Positions 27,991-36,807 of a stretch of 64,000 nucleotides of DNA are shown here, piece after piece (the stretch's first letter is position 1; each line of letters opens with the position of its first letter). A model generated the notes under the pieces. It saw nothing but the letters and a program-made list of their open reading frames with translations, had not been told where the DNA came from and did no database searches. The position numbers were made by a program, and so were the translations under genes. This DNA is from DATMER01 sp963741305 (GTDB lineage: Bacteria; Acidobacteriota; Thermoanaerobaculia; Multivoradales; UBA5704): contig CAVUHL010000003.1 in assembly GCA_963741305.1 (NCBI GenBank), forward strand, positions 5,518,001 to 5,582,000, written 5' to 3'.

Positions 27991-28754
27991 GCGACGAGCG
28001 CAAACCCAACGCAGCCGTGATGACCGCGGGGCTCGGCGGCTTCGTGCTGGGCGCGCTGACCGTGCTCTTCATCGTCTGGGCCTACACCGGGTTCCGCACC
28101 GAGGACGGCCTGCCCACGGCCGAGCTGCCGCAGGACCAGGGCGCCGCCCGGCCGGCGCCCCAGCAGCAACCAACGGCCACTCCGGTGCCGCAGAGCCCCA
28201 CCGGCGCGGCCCGCCCCTGGGTGCAGGCGAGCCCGCTGGAGGGTGAGCAAGCCGAAGCGAGACCGCCGGCGCTCCCGGCCCCCGCCGACCTGCAGCAACG
28301 GAACCTGGTCCTCCCCGTCCAGGGGATCCGGCCCGAGCAGCTCCAGAACACCTTCGAGGACTCCCGCAGCGGCGGGCGGGTGCACGAGGCCATCGACATC
28401 ATGGCCCCCCGCAACACGCCGGTGATGGCGGTCGAGGACGGCAAGATCGCCAAGCTGTTCACCAGCAAGCAGGGGGGGCTCACGCTCTACCAGTTCGATC
28501 CCTCGGAGACCTACGCCTACTACTACGCCCACCTGGAGCGCTACGCCGACGGCATCAAGGAAGGGATGATGCTCCGCCGCGGCCAGGTGTTGGGCTACGT
28601 GGGCAGCTCGGGCAACGCCAATCCCGAAGGACCCCACCTGCACTTCGCCATCTTCCGCCTGACGCCGGAGAAGCGCTGGTGGGACGGCGCCCCGGTCAAT
28701 CCCTTCCCGGTCCTCGGAGGGCGCGGCTCCGACCGCGTGGAGCCGGCCCGGTAA
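27987..28754 (+). CDS. M23 (LytM) family peptidoglycan endopeptidase
   Basis: 255 residues. One N-terminal membrane helix (about 13-33), a Pro/Ala/Gln-rich periplasmic linker, and a LytM zinc peptidase domain from about 110. Zinc ligands are H133 and D137 in VHEAIDIMAP and the HLHF pair (217, 219). It would cleave peptide cross-bridges. The ATG overlaps the transpeptidase stop (ATGA), giving translational coupling of a cross-linking and a cutting enzyme. Confidence 0.9.
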   Translation: MSDERKPNAAVMTAGLGGFVLGALTVLFIVWAYTGFRTEDGLPTAELPQDQGAARPAPQQQPTATPVPQSPTGAARPWVQASPLEGEQAEARPPALPAPADLQQRNLVLPVQGIRPEQLQNTFEDSRSGGRVHEAIDIMAPRNTPVMAVEDGKIAKLFTSKQGGLTLYQFDPSETYAYYYAHLERYADGIKEGMMLRRGQVLGYVGSSGNANPEGPHLHFAIFRLTPEKRWWDGAPVNPFPVLGGRGSDRVEPAR

Positions 28755-28767
28755 GCTTTAGACCTGC

Positions 28768-28773
28768 TAAACT
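28768..28773 (+). promoter_or_regulatory. -10 box before the 28783 gene
   Basis: TAAACT lies nine bases before the ATG at 28783. GAGG immediately precedes the ATG but is too close to act as a ribosome site. Confidence 0.35.
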
Positions 28774-28782
28774 TCCCCGAGG

Positions 28783-30348
28783 ATGGGAACAACCCTCCTC
28801 GCTCTTCTCGCCGCGGCCAGCCTCGGCCTGCTCCCCGACGTGCCCACGCGCCCGGTCGGGCCCGAGCTCGAGCCCGCCGTGGTACGGCCGGGAAAAATCG
28901 TCGAGCGCCTCGACGGCCTCGTCCGCCTGCCTCCCCTGGTCTCCCCCGGCGAAACGATCGAATTCATCCCCCTGAATCTGGACAAGACACCGCCGGGCGG
29001 CCGCTGGCAGGTGGCCGGCGTCGAGGCCCGGCCCGTTGAAGGGTTGGAGCAACGGCTCCGGGTGCAGCTCCCCGCGAACCTCGATTCCATGGGGCCGCTC
29101 CCGGTGATCTACGTCGATCCCAAGGGCAAGCGGCTGGTGGAAGCCTCGGGGCTGGAGCAGTCCCGGATCGTCCCGGCTGCGGCAGCAACCTCCGGACCCC
29201 GCCTCTCCCGCTGCGGCTCGCGGTGGGTCCAGGACGGCGTGGCTTGTGCCTGCGGCTGGTTCCCCGACGAGGTGGCCCGCCAGGGAGTCCTGATCGACGG
29301 CCGGCCGGCCGGCCCCTTCGTGGCCGTGTCCCGGCGCTCGGTCTGCGCGCGGGTCGGCCTGGGTCCGCACCGCCTGACGGGCTCCGTCGCCGCCGGCTTT
29401 GATCCCGCGCGGGACGAGGGCAGGGTGGACGCGGTCCAGATCCGGCGCTTCCCCCCGTTCCTGAGCCTCCGTCCTCTCCAGTCCGCCGCCATCAAGTGGA
29501 TGGTCCTGGGCACCAAGGAGCCCGTCCGGCTGCGCCTGCGCAACACGGCCCCGGACCTCGCGACGCTGGAAGGGGGCACGGTGCAGACGGTCGCCACCTC
29601 GGGCGGGCTGCACAACTCGACGAGCCGGGACGTCCGCTGGCTGGCGGGGAGCGGCCCCTTCCGCATCGAGGCCACGGTCGAGGACAACGCCTCCCCCTTC
29701 CTGGGCGAGGAGTACCTGACCCTGCTCGGGGAGCTGTTCCAGCGCGAGGTGCGGAGGATCGCGGCCAGTCTGGACGTGGGGATCAAGACCCTGCCCGAGG
29801 AGCGCAACCTCTACTCCAAGCCGGAAATCCTGGCGCTGCTCGCCGCCACCCGGGAGGAAGTCCCGCGGGGCCTGCCCTATCCGGAGCTGGCCGCCTTCCG
29901 CGACGCCGCGGCCGACCTCCTGGAAGAGACCGCGGCCCGGGTCGAGCTGATGCCTGCGGCCGAAGTCAAGAAGGTCCAGCCGCTGCTCAGGCAAGTCCAG
30001 GGCTTCCTCGCCGCCAGCGGCGAGTCGCCGCAGCGCAGCCTCTGCATCCTGAGCTCGCCCGAGGATGGGGCCATCGTCAAGATCTACCCCCGGAGCCTCC
30101 CCTCGGTGCCGGTCGAGACCTCGACCTCGGACATCATCTCGCACCTCTTCCCGGGCAAGTACCGCTACGAGGTCTGGAAAGAGAGCTTCAAGGAAGTGGA
30201 GTCCGAGATCGACCTGACCGGCAACATCGCCGATATCCGGCTGGTCCTCGACTGCCGCCTCGTCCCCAGCGGCAACCGCCACCGTCCCTCCCCTTGCCGC
30301 TTGGCGTCGGCGTCCGAGCGAGACGCAGCGCGCTGCCGCTGGGAGTGA
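28783..30348 (+). CDS. Secreted protein of unknown function with PEGA-like C-terminus
   Basis: 521 residues, signal peptide about 1-17. No enzymatic family is recognised. The middle contains a cysteine cluster (LSRCGSRW, VACACGWF, SVCARVG). The region 420-490 (SSPEDGAIVKIYP ... FPGKYRYEVWKE) resembles a PEGA-type beta domain, often found in surface proteins. The last 25 residues are Arg/Ser-rich and may be a degenerate extension. The stop lies ten bases before the 21-bp tandem array. Probably periplasmic or surface-attached. Confidence 0.7.
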   Translation: MGTTLLALLAAASLGLLPDVPTRPVGPELEPAVVRPGKIVERLDGLVRLPPLVSPGETIEFIPLNLDKTPPGGRWQVAGVEARPVEGLEQRLRVQLPANLDSMGPLPVIYVDPKGKRLVEASGLEQSRIVPAAAATSGPRLSRCGSRWVQDGVACACGWFPDEVARQGVLIDGRPAGPFVAVSRRSVCARVGLGPHRLTGSVAAGFDPARDEGRVDAVQIRRFPPFLSLRPLQSAAIKWMVLGTKEPVRLRLRNTAPDLATLEGGTVQTVATSGGLHNSTSRDVRWLAGSGPFRIEATVEDNASPFLGEEYLTLLGELFQREVRRIAASLDVGIKTLPEERNLYSKPEILALLAATREEVPRGLPYPELAAFRDAAADLLEETAARVELMPAAEVKKVQPLLRQVQGFLAASGESPQRSLCILSSPEDGAIVKIYPRSLPSVPVETSTSDIISHLFPGKYRYEVWKESFKEVESEIDLTGNIADIRLVLDCRLVPSGNRHRPSPCRLASASERDAARCRWE

Positions 30349-30358
30349 ACGAGGGCAG

Positions 30359-30547
30359 GCGGCTTCTCTTGCAGCAGGCGCGGCTTCGCCTGAAGGGGGA
30401 GCGGCTTCGTCTGAAGCAGGAGTGGCTTCACATCCAGCCAGAGCGGCTTCAGAATTAGCCAGAGTGGCTTAAGGGTTAGCGGGAGCGGCTTCACACCCGG
30501 CAGGAGCAGCTACACATCCAGCAGGAGCGGCTTCAGAGCTAGCGGGA
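30359..30547. repeat. Exact 21-bp period tandem array, nine units
   Basis: Nine consecutive units, each exactly 21 bases, beginning at 30359, 30380, 30401, 30422, 30443, 30464, 30485, 30506 and 30527. Each starts GCGGCTTC (variants GTGGCTTC, GTGGCTTA, GCAGCTAC) and most end AGCAGGA, AGCGGGA or AGCCAGA; the middle bases vary. A tenth partial unit runs into the stop of the next gene. The array fills a convergent intergenic gap. The units are open in several frames (7-residue period, for example KPL-xxx-L on the minus strand) but no start or ribosome site makes it a gene. Confidence 0.9.
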
Positions 30548-30558
30548 GCGGCAAGCGA

Positions 30559-32562
30559 TCAAGCCGTCTTCACCCAACAGCGCAGAACCTCCGCCACGCT
30601 CCAAGCCTGGGCCACGCAGCCGCGCGGGGTGTAGGGCTCCTCGGCGTCGAAGACCTCGCTGATCGAGCCCAGGCAGGCCTCTCCCAGGTGAGGCAGGAAC
30701 CCTTCGAGCGCCTCGCGCGCGCCTTGCCGGTCCGTGGGATGGACCCGCAGCCAGGCATCCACGTAGGGTCCGATCAGCCAGCCCCAGACGGTTCCCTGGT
30801 GGTAGGCCGCGTCGCGGGAGCGGAGATCGCCGTCGTAGGTCGGCTTGTAATCCGGATGATCGGGGGCGAGCGAGCGCAACCCCACCGGGGTGAGCAGGCT
30901 CTCGCGGACGACGCGCATCACCGGCTCCCAGCGCTCCGGGTCCAGCACCGGGTGAGGCAGCGAGATGGCGAAGACCTGGTTCGGCCGGCAGGCGGGGTCG
31001 TCACCATCCACCACGTCATACAGATACCCTCCCGCCTCGTACCAGAACCGCCGGTTGAACGACTCGCGGGCGCGCTCGGCATGCTCGGCGATCCTCTGGG
31101 CAGTATCAGGGCTCCGCTCCCGCAGCCAGCCTTCGAGGAGCATCAGCGCGTTGTACCAGAGGGCGTTGATCTCCACCGCCTTGCCCCGCCGCGGCGTCAC
31201 CACCCAGCCATCCACCTTGGCATCCATCCAGGTGAGCTGATAGCCCTCCGCCCCCTGCCTCAGCAGCCCATCCTCGGGATCGACCCCGATGCCGAAGCGC
31301 GTGCCCTCCAGGTGGTGGTTGACGATGTCGAGCAGGGTCGGCAGCAAAAGATCGAGGGTGACCCGGTCGCCCGTGACCTCGACGTAGCGGTGAAGGGCAT
31401 GGAAGAACCAGAGGGTGGCGTCGGCCGTGTGGTAGAGCCCCTCGCGGTCGCCCTCGGGGAACAGGTTCGGGATGAGGCCGTCGCGCACATGGCGGGCGAA
31501 GGTGCGCAGGATGTAGCCGGCCTCCAGGTGGCGGCCGGTGGTGAGGGTCAGCCCTTCGAGGCTGATCATGGTGTCCCGGCCCCAGTCCGTGAACCAGTGA
31601 TAGCCGGCGATGATGCTGCGCGCCTCGTCGCCGGCCGCCCGCGCCCGGGCCGCGTCCTCGGCCCGGCCCGGGGTCACCACGAACGAATCGGCGGCGAGGA
31701 CCAGCTCTTTCGCGGCGTCGTCCCGGACCATCCCGGCCAGCCGCTCGCGGCGCTCCAACTCGGCCGCCAGTGCCTCCCGGGGTGGGAGGGCGCGCATCGT
31801 CTCCCAGCCCTCTACCGACGCAATCAATCCCACCTCGCCCTCATCGCTCCCCCCCGCCGCCAGATCGGCGCCAAAGAACCCGGGCGACCAGAGGTCGCCG
31901 CTCCAGTCGTACCCGCGGCGCTTCTCGACCTCGTAGCTCACGTCTGTGATCTTGCGGCCCGCCAGGGTAAAGGTCGGGTTGGCGCCCTGGATCGAAAGGC
32001 GCAGAGGCGGCAGGCGGGGATCGGAGCCGCAGACCTCGTAGCGGTCCCCGACGTGAGTGAAGACGAAAGGCTCGGCCAGAGGCTTCGAAACGTACTCGTC
32101 ATGCCCGCGGAAATGGATCGTGGGGTGCATCTCCAGGCGGACGATCCCGGTCCCCTCGACGAGGCGGTAGAGGACGTAGGCGGTGTTCTGGAGGTGCCCC
32201 AGGAAGACCCGCTTCTCCAGGACGTGGCCGTGGGCCTCGTAGCGCCAGACCGGGAGCCCGGACTCCAGCCGGAGCTCCCCCCAGGGCCCCGACTCGCCGC
32301 CCAGGGAGACGATGGTGCCGTCCGGAAGGCGGAGGACCTCCGTAAGCTGGCCGAGCATCAGGATCCGCCCGAGGGGCGCCGGCAGGGCCGCGATCAGGGT
32401 CCCGTGATAGCGGCGCGTGGGCACGCCGGTGAAAGTGCCGGCGGCGTAGCCTCCCAGCCCGTTGGTCACCAGCCACTCGCGGGCCAGCAGGGCCGCTGGA
32501 AGCGGCTCGGGTCCCATCTCCTCTTCCAGCTCGGTGTCCCTTCTCTCCAATGCAACCGTCAT
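30559..32562 (-). CDS. Glycogen debranching enzyme (amylo-alpha-1,6-glucosidase type)
   Basis: 667 residues. N-terminal GDE_N beta domain (about 1-240; REWLVTNGLGGYAAGTFTG and TRRYHGTLIAALP are typical) and a C-terminal (alpha/alpha)6 catalytic domain like GH133, with YHWFTDWGRDTMISLEGLTL and the later GTVWGWLIGPYVDAWL. It removes alpha-1,6 branches during glycogen breakdown in the cytoplasm. The start ATG 32562 has AAGGAG and overlaps the treZ stop by four bases. It pairs functionally with treZ in glycogen-to-trehalose conversion. Confidence 0.88.
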   Translation of the reverse strand: MTVALERRDTELEEEMGPEPLPAALLAREWLVTNGLGGYAAGTFTGVPTRRYHGTLIAALPAPLGRILMLGQLTEVLRLPDGTIVSLGGESGPWGELRLESGLPVWRYEAHGHVLEKRVFLGHLQNTAYVLYRLVEGTGIVRLEMHPTIHFRGHDEYVSKPLAEPFVFTHVGDRYEVCGSDPRLPPLRLSIQGANPTFTLAGRKITDVSYEVEKRRGYDWSGDLWSPGFFGADLAAGGSDEGEVGLIASVEGWETMRALPPREALAAELERRERLAGMVRDDAAKELVLAADSFVVTPGRAEDAARARAAGDEARSIIAGYHWFTDWGRDTMISLEGLTLTTGRHLEAGYILRTFARHVRDGLIPNLFPEGDREGLYHTADATLWFFHALHRYVEVTGDRVTLDLLLPTLLDIVNHHLEGTRFGIGVDPEDGLLRQGAEGYQLTWMDAKVDGWVVTPRRGKAVEINALWYNALMLLEGWLRERSPDTAQRIAEHAERARESFNRRFWYEAGGYLYDVVDGDDPACRPNQVFAISLPHPVLDPERWEPVMRVVRESLLTPVGLRSLAPDHPDYKPTYDGDLRSRDAAYHQGTVWGWLIGPYVDAWLRVHPTDRQGAREALEGFLPHLGEACLGSISEVFDAEEPYTPRGCVAQAWSVAEVLRCWVKTA

Positions 32563-34406
32563 GGTCTCTCCTTCGGCCTCAGCACGGCCGCGGCGTGGCC
32601 CGGCAGATGCCATCCACCTTCGCGGTCCTCCGGCGGAGGCGCTCCACCGCCGCCATAGCGCGGGTCTTCGCTCGACCAGACGGCCTCCCAGCAAGCCCCA
32701 TCGGGCGGCGCGAGCAGCGGCTCGGGCGCCGGGACGAGGTGGAGATCGCGGCCCAGGTTCACGATGAGCAGGCGATCGTCTCCCTGTGAGAAGAAGCGGA
32801 GCACGAACGCCTCGGGGGTGAGCACGGAGCCGTCCAGGCCTCCTGCCCCCTGCGCCCGGAAGACCGGGTCCTCGCGGCGGAGGCGCAGGAGGTCCCGGTG
32901 CAGGGCATAGCAGGAGGCATGGCTCTCGCGCTCCGAAAGATCGAGCCGGCAGACCTCGAACGTCGAGGGCTCGTGCGGGTCGGGGATGCAGGCCCGCATC
33001 TCGGGGCTCTTCAGGCTGGGGAACTGCTCTAGGAACTCCCGGCGCCCCCGGCTCACATTCCGGGCCAGCTCCGGCTCATGATCCGCGAAGTAGAGGAACG
33101 GCGCCGAGGCACAGAATTCCTGCCCCTGGAAGAGCATCGGCGTGGCGGGAGCGAGAAGCAACAGGGTGGTCATGGCGCGGAACCGTCCGGGGCTCGCCAC
33201 CCGGTGGCAGCGCTCGCCGCGGCCCGAATTGGCGACCTGATCGTGGTTCTGGATGAAGCTCACGAAGGCCGGCGGCGGAAGGTCGAGGCTGGACGAACCG
33301 CGGCGCTTCTTCTGCCATGAGTAGCGCTGCCCCTGGTACAGATAGCCGTACTTGACCGCGGAGACCAGCTCCTGGGCGGTGCCCAGATAGTCGGTGTAGT
33401 AGGCCTCGTTGCGGCCGGTGAGCGCCACGATGGCGGTGTGATGGAAGTCGTCATTCCACAGGGCATCGATACCGAAGCCGTGGACGAGCCGCGCCTCCTG
33501 GGGCTCGTTCTCGGCAATCAGGTACGTCGAACGTCCGTTTGCCGCCTCGCGCACCCGGCGGCCAATTGCCGCGAGGATGTGGCCGTCCGATTCGTCGTGG
33601 ATGTCCTGGGTGGCGTCGAGGCGCAGTCCATCGAAGTGGAACTCGTCGATCCAGTAGCCGGCATTGGCGAGGAAGAATTCGCGCACGGGGACGGGTTCGA
33701 AGTCGATCGCCTCGCCCCAGTCGTTCTCGTAACGGTCCGTGAACCAGGCGTCCGAGTACTGGCGCAGGTAGTTGCCGTCCGGCCCGAAGTGGTTGTAGAC
33801 CACGTCCAGGATCACACCCAAACCGCTGGCGTGGGCCCGGTCCACGAACCGGCGGAGGTCGTCCGGCTCGCCATAGAGATGGTAGGGAGCGAAGAGATCG
33901 ACGCCGTCGTAGCCCCAGCCGAACCGGCCGGGAAACTCGGCGACCGGCATCATCTCGACGACTGTAACCCCGAGCCGGGCCAGCTCCTGAAGCTCCCGGG
34001 AAGCGGCCTCCCAGGTCCCCTCGGGAGTGAAGGTTCCCACGTGCATCTCATAGAGGACCTGCCCCTCGCGCCGAAGGCCCCGCCAGCCCTCATCGGTCCA
34101 TGGGAAAGAGGGATCGACCACCTGCGAAGGGCCATGAGGCCCCTGGGGCTGAAACCGGGAAGCCGGGTCAGGAAAGGCGTCGCCGCCGTCGAGCCGGTAC
34201 TTGTAGAGGCTCCCCTCGCCGATGCCGGAGAAGTAACCGTCGCCCTCGGCTTCGAGCTCGAAGGAGCCCGTGTCGGTTGCGACCTCGACCTTTTTCCTCT
34301 TGGGAGCCCAGACCCGGAAGTGAACCCCCTCGGGGGTCACCTCGGCGCCGACAGGCAACCGGCGGAACGAAAGATCCGTGCTCGACACGCCGAGGGCAGG
34401 ATGCAC
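32559..34406 (-). CDS. treZ: Malto-oligosyltrehalose trehalohydrolase
   Basis: 615 residues. N-terminal carbohydrate-binding beta domain (VHFRVWAPKRKKVEV), then a GH13 barrel with EMHVGTFTPEGT, the region I motif DVVYNHFG, the nucleophile Asp in FHFDGLRLDATQDI, the acid Glu in YLIAENEPQEARL, and the third Asp in FIQNHDQVANSG. It releases trehalose from maltooligosyl trehalose. The start is GTG 34406; an internal GTG at 34388 is possible, as neither has a ribosome site. treY, its usual partner, is not in the window. Confidence 0.9.
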   Translation of the reverse strand: MHPALGVSSTDLSFRRLPVGAEVTPEGVHFRVWAPKRKKVEVATDTGSFELEAEGDGYFSGIGEGSLYKYRLDGGDAFPDPASRFQPQGPHGPSQVVDPSFPWTDEGWRGLRREGQVLYEMHVGTFTPEGTWEAASRELQELARLGVTVVEMMPVAEFPGRFGWGYDGVDLFAPYHLYGEPDDLRRFVDRAHASGLGVILDVVYNHFGPDGNYLRQYSDAWFTDRYENDWGEAIDFEPVPVREFFLANAGYWIDEFHFDGLRLDATQDIHDESDGHILAAIGRRVREAANGRSTYLIAENEPQEARLVHGFGIDALWNDDFHHTAIVALTGRNEAYYTDYLGTAQELVSAVKYGYLYQGQRYSWQKKRRGSSSLDLPPPAFVSFIQNHDQVANSGRGERCHRVASPGRFRAMTTLLLLAPATPMLFQGQEFCASAPFLYFADHEPELARNVSRGRREFLEQFPSLKSPEMRACIPDPHEPSTFEVCRLDLSERESHASCYALHRDLLRLRREDPVFRAQGAGGLDGSVLTPEAFVLRFFSQGDDRLLIVNLGRDLHLVPAPEPLLAPPDGACWEAVWSSEDPRYGGGGAPPPEDREGGWHLPGHAAAVLRPKERP

Positions 34407-34482
34407 ACGATGTGCCGTTCGAGAGTTTCCCTTGTCCGAGGGACCATGCTAGCCTTTATCCCCTGAACGCTACGGAGAACGC

Positions 34483-34812
34483 ATGGACCCAGAACTGATC
34501 GCCTATCTCGACGAACGGTTTCAAGGAATTGACAGAAGCTTCACTCAGCAGATCCAGGGGCTCCGCGAGGAGACCTTCCAACGATTCGACAAGATGGAGG
34601 AACAGCTCCGTCATACAGATGTCAGGGTCGAGGGCCTGGAAAGTCGGATTCAAGTGGTGGCCGAAGGCCTAGCGGCCGGCAATGAGACCTTGGCAGCCTT
34701 CAAGAAGGACGTCGCCAAGGAGTTCAGCGACACCAGGTCTTTGATCAAGGATGGCTACAAAGAGCTGGACAAGCGCGTAACGGTCCTTGAGCGGCGAGCC
34801 CGGATTTCCTAA
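34483..34812 (+). CDS. Small coiled-coil protein, function unknown
   Basis: 109 residues, largely charged and helical, with heptad-like spacing across GLREETFQRFDKMEEQLRHT and a later DTRSLIKDGYKELDKRVTVL. No signal peptide or membrane segment. GGAG lies five bases before the ATG. The stop overlaps the convergent anti-sigma gene stop by four bases. No family is recognised; an oligomeric cytoplasmic helper is possible. Confidence 0.6.
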   Translation: MDPELIAYLDERFQGIDRSFTQQIQGLREETFQRFDKMEEQLRHTDVRVEGLESRIQVVAEGLAAGNETLAAFKKDVAKEFSDTRSLIKDGYKELDKRVTVLERRARIS

Positions 34813-35696
34813 AGCTGATAGACCCCGTCCGCCCGGAGGATCTCCGGGCCGGTCGGCTTCGAGCCGCCTCGGGCGGGTTCCAGCGTAATCACCACATCCC
34901 GGGTCCCGACGGGCATGGTCTCCGAGTAGAGCTCCACCTTCTCACCATCGCCGGTATCGAAGACGCCGCCGCTGAACGTCCCCTCCGCCGCCTCCCACCA
35001 GAGCTGATAGTCGCGGCCCGGCGGGGCCGGCGGAAGCTCGTGGACCGCCAGGTACCAGTGCTGGTTGTCGGCGGCCACGAAGAGGATGCCGCGGGCCTGG
35101 CTCTGCGGGTCGACCGGCCGCAACGGGCTCGCCTTCACCGCGGGGGCCGTCACCAGCATGAAATTCACCCGCATCCGCTCCATCGCCGCCTGCATCCCGG
35201 CCACGGACTGCTCCGCCTGGCGGCGCTCGGTGGCCAGTGCAGCCTCCAGGCTGGCGATGGTCTCCTCCATGCGTGCCTGGCGCAGGAAAAGCCATCCGCA
35301 GAGGCCGCTCAAGGCCAGAAGCAGCGAGGCGGCCAGGGCCATCGGCCAGACGCTCCGCCGCCGTGCCGACATGGCCATGCCGCGAGCGGCTGGCATCTCG
35401 CGGGGGGGGATCACCGGCCGGACCGGTGCGGAAACGACCGGCGGAGCGAGCCGGGGCTCCATCTCCTGGGTCTCGTCCCCGGGCAGGGTCTCGTCACCGC
35501 GGATGACGGACAGGAGCCGCGCCTTGACCTCGGGCCGGGGAGCCGCCGGCTCCAACTCGTAGGGAATCAGCCCCAGCACCTCCGTATAGAGGCGCGCCAG
35601 CGTCTCGTCGGCCTCCGTAGCCTCTCCGGCGCCCGTCTCGGGCTCCTCCAGAGCGGCCAGGATGGTGCGGTCTTCGGGGGACAGATCCACGTTCAC
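34809..35696 (-). CDS. RskA-type anti-sigma factor
   Basis: 295 residues. Cytoplasmic N-terminal segment (1-110), one membrane helix (about 116-138), a coiled coil (about 140-172), and an extracytoplasmic RskA-like domain (about 175-295) with the characteristic QHWYLAVHELPPAPPGRDYQ and LWWEAAEG. No HxxxCxxC zinc motif is seen in the N-terminal part. It overlaps the sigma factor gene by four bases, so it is expected to hold that sigma factor inactive until a signal arrives. Confidence 0.85.
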   Translation of the reverse strand: MNVDLSPEDRTILAALEEPETGAGEATEADETLARLYTEVLGLIPYELEPAAPRPEVKARLLSVIRGDETLPGDETQEMEPRLAPPVVSAPVRPVIPPREMPAARGMAMSARRRSVWPMALAASLLLALSGLCGWLFLRQARMEETIASLEAALATERRQAEQSVAGMQAAMERMRVNFMLVTAPAVKASPLRPVDPQSQARGILFVAADNQHWYLAVHELPPAPPGRDYQLWWEAAEGTFSGGVFDTGDGEKVELYSETMPVGTRDVVITLEPARGGSKPTGPEILRADGVYQL

Positions 35697-36304
35697 AAAA
35701 GCTCCCGGATGTCGGAGCGCAGGGCGCCCCGCAGCTTCTTCATGGCGAGCAGCGTCCGCGTCTTGACCGTGCCCAGAGGCAAACCCGCCCGTTCCGCAAT
35801 CTCGCTCTGGGAAAGGCCCTCGTAAAAGGCCATCTCCAGAACCTGCTTCTGCTCGGGAGGCAGCTTGTCCAGCTCGGACTTCACCCGCTGGCGCCTCTCT
35901 CGGAACAATACGGATTCCACCCCCTCGGGGGATGCATGCCCGACCCTGTCCTCCTGATGAGCGGCCTCGTGCACCCGCTCCACGACCTTGCGGTTGCGCA
36001 GGCGGTCGATCGCCCGGCTGCGGGTGATCAGCACCAGCCAGGTGGAGACCGACGAGCGCCCCGCGTCATAGCGGGCGGCGTTGTTCCAGACATGGAGGAA
36101 GACCTCCTGCAGGATCTCTTCCGCATCGGACATGCCGCCGATACTGTTGAGGATGCGCCGGGCGAGGGCAAGGAGGGTGGGCGCGTGCCGGTCGTAGAGG
36201 TCCGCGAGCGCCTGGGGACGCCGCTCCAGCACCTGCCGCAGGAGCATGGCGTCGGTAGGCCCCGGAGAGCCTGTCAGCGAAGGGAGCGGACCCGATTCCG
36301 GCAT
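35693..36304 (-). CDS. ECF RNA polymerase sigma factor (SigK/SigL-like)
   Basis: 203 residues. Region 2 covers about 28-95 (LYDRHAPTLLALARRIL, DAEEILQEVFLHVW, TWLVLITRSRAIDRLRNRK) and region 4 about 135-190 (LDKLPPEQKQVLEMAFYEG, then SQSEIAERAGLPLGTVKTR). It would direct RNA polymerase to stress promoters, under control of the membrane anti-sigma factor encoded by the overlapping downstream gene. No obvious ribosome site precedes the ATG. Confidence 0.9.
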   Translation of the reverse strand: MPESGPLPSLTGSPGPTDAMLLRQVLERRPQALADLYDRHAPTLLALARRILNSIGGMSDAEEILQEVFLHVWNNAARYDAGRSSVSTWLVLITRSRAIDRLRNRKVVERVHEAAHQEDRVGHASPEGVESVLFRERRQRVKSELDKLPPEQKQVLEMAFYEGLSQSEIAERAGLPLGTVKTRTLLAMKKLRGALRSDIRELL

Positions 36305-36375
36305 CTATTCTGGTAAAAGCGCCTGGATAAAAACGGTCGTGGGTAAACGGCTTACGAGGCGAGGCTTAGGATAGC

Positions 36376-36807
36376 ATGACGGCCATGGACCACCCTACCG
36401 CCAACAGCGGGCCGACGCAGCCCGCCATCCGGGTCATCATGATGCCCAAGGATACGAACGCCCTGGGCACGATCTTCGGCGGCATCATCCTCTCCCACAT
36501 CGACCTCGCGGGCGCGGTGGAGGCCCACCGCCACATTACCGGCCGCATGGTCACCGTGTCGATGCGGGAGGTGGTCTTCCACGCCCCGGTCTTCGTCGGC
36601 GACCTGGTCAGCTTCTTCACCGAGACGGTGCGCCTGGGCAGGACTTCGATCACCGTCCGGGTGATGGTGGAGGCCGAGCGCCGCACCCGCGGCTCGGGAA
36701 AGGTCAAGGTCACCGAGGCCGAGGTGGTCTACGTCCACGTCGATCAGAACAATCAGCCGATCCCCCTGAAAGAGGAAACGAGTATTAGCTCGGGGATCAG
36801 CTCGTAG
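36376..36807 (+). CDS. Acyl-CoA thioesterase, hotdog fold (YciA-like)
   Basis: 143 residues. The 4-hydroxybenzoyl/YciA hotdog pattern is clear: MPKDTNALGTIFGGIILSHI, then DLAGAVEAHRHITGRMVTVS and VGDLVSFFTE. It hydrolyses acyl-CoA thioesters in the cytoplasm. Two ATGs are possible, 36376 and 36385; a TAGGAT box at 36367-36372 would suit a leaderless start better at 36385. The stop overlaps the convergent thymidine kinase stop by 11 bases. Confidence 0.85.
   Translation: MTAMDHPTANSGPTQPAIRVIMMPKDTNALGTIFGGIILSHIDLAGAVEAHRHITGRMVTVSMREVVFHAPVFVGDLVSFFTETVRLGRTSITVRVMVEAERRTRGSGKVKVTEAEVVYVHVDQNNQPIPLKEETSISSGISS

Noticed and set aside
30165..30494. Minus-strand frame giving KPL-type 7-residue repeats over the array at 30359
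   Set aside because: Same artefact of the 21-bp period; it also runs into the end of a real + strand gene.
30359..30547. CRISPR array
   Set aside because: The repeats are contiguous 21-bp units with no unique spacers and no cas genes nearby. The same holds for the array at 59866.
30688..32658. Open frame of 656 codons on the + strand opposite the debranching enzyme gene
   Set aside because: Shadow of a clear GDE gene; no domain seen.
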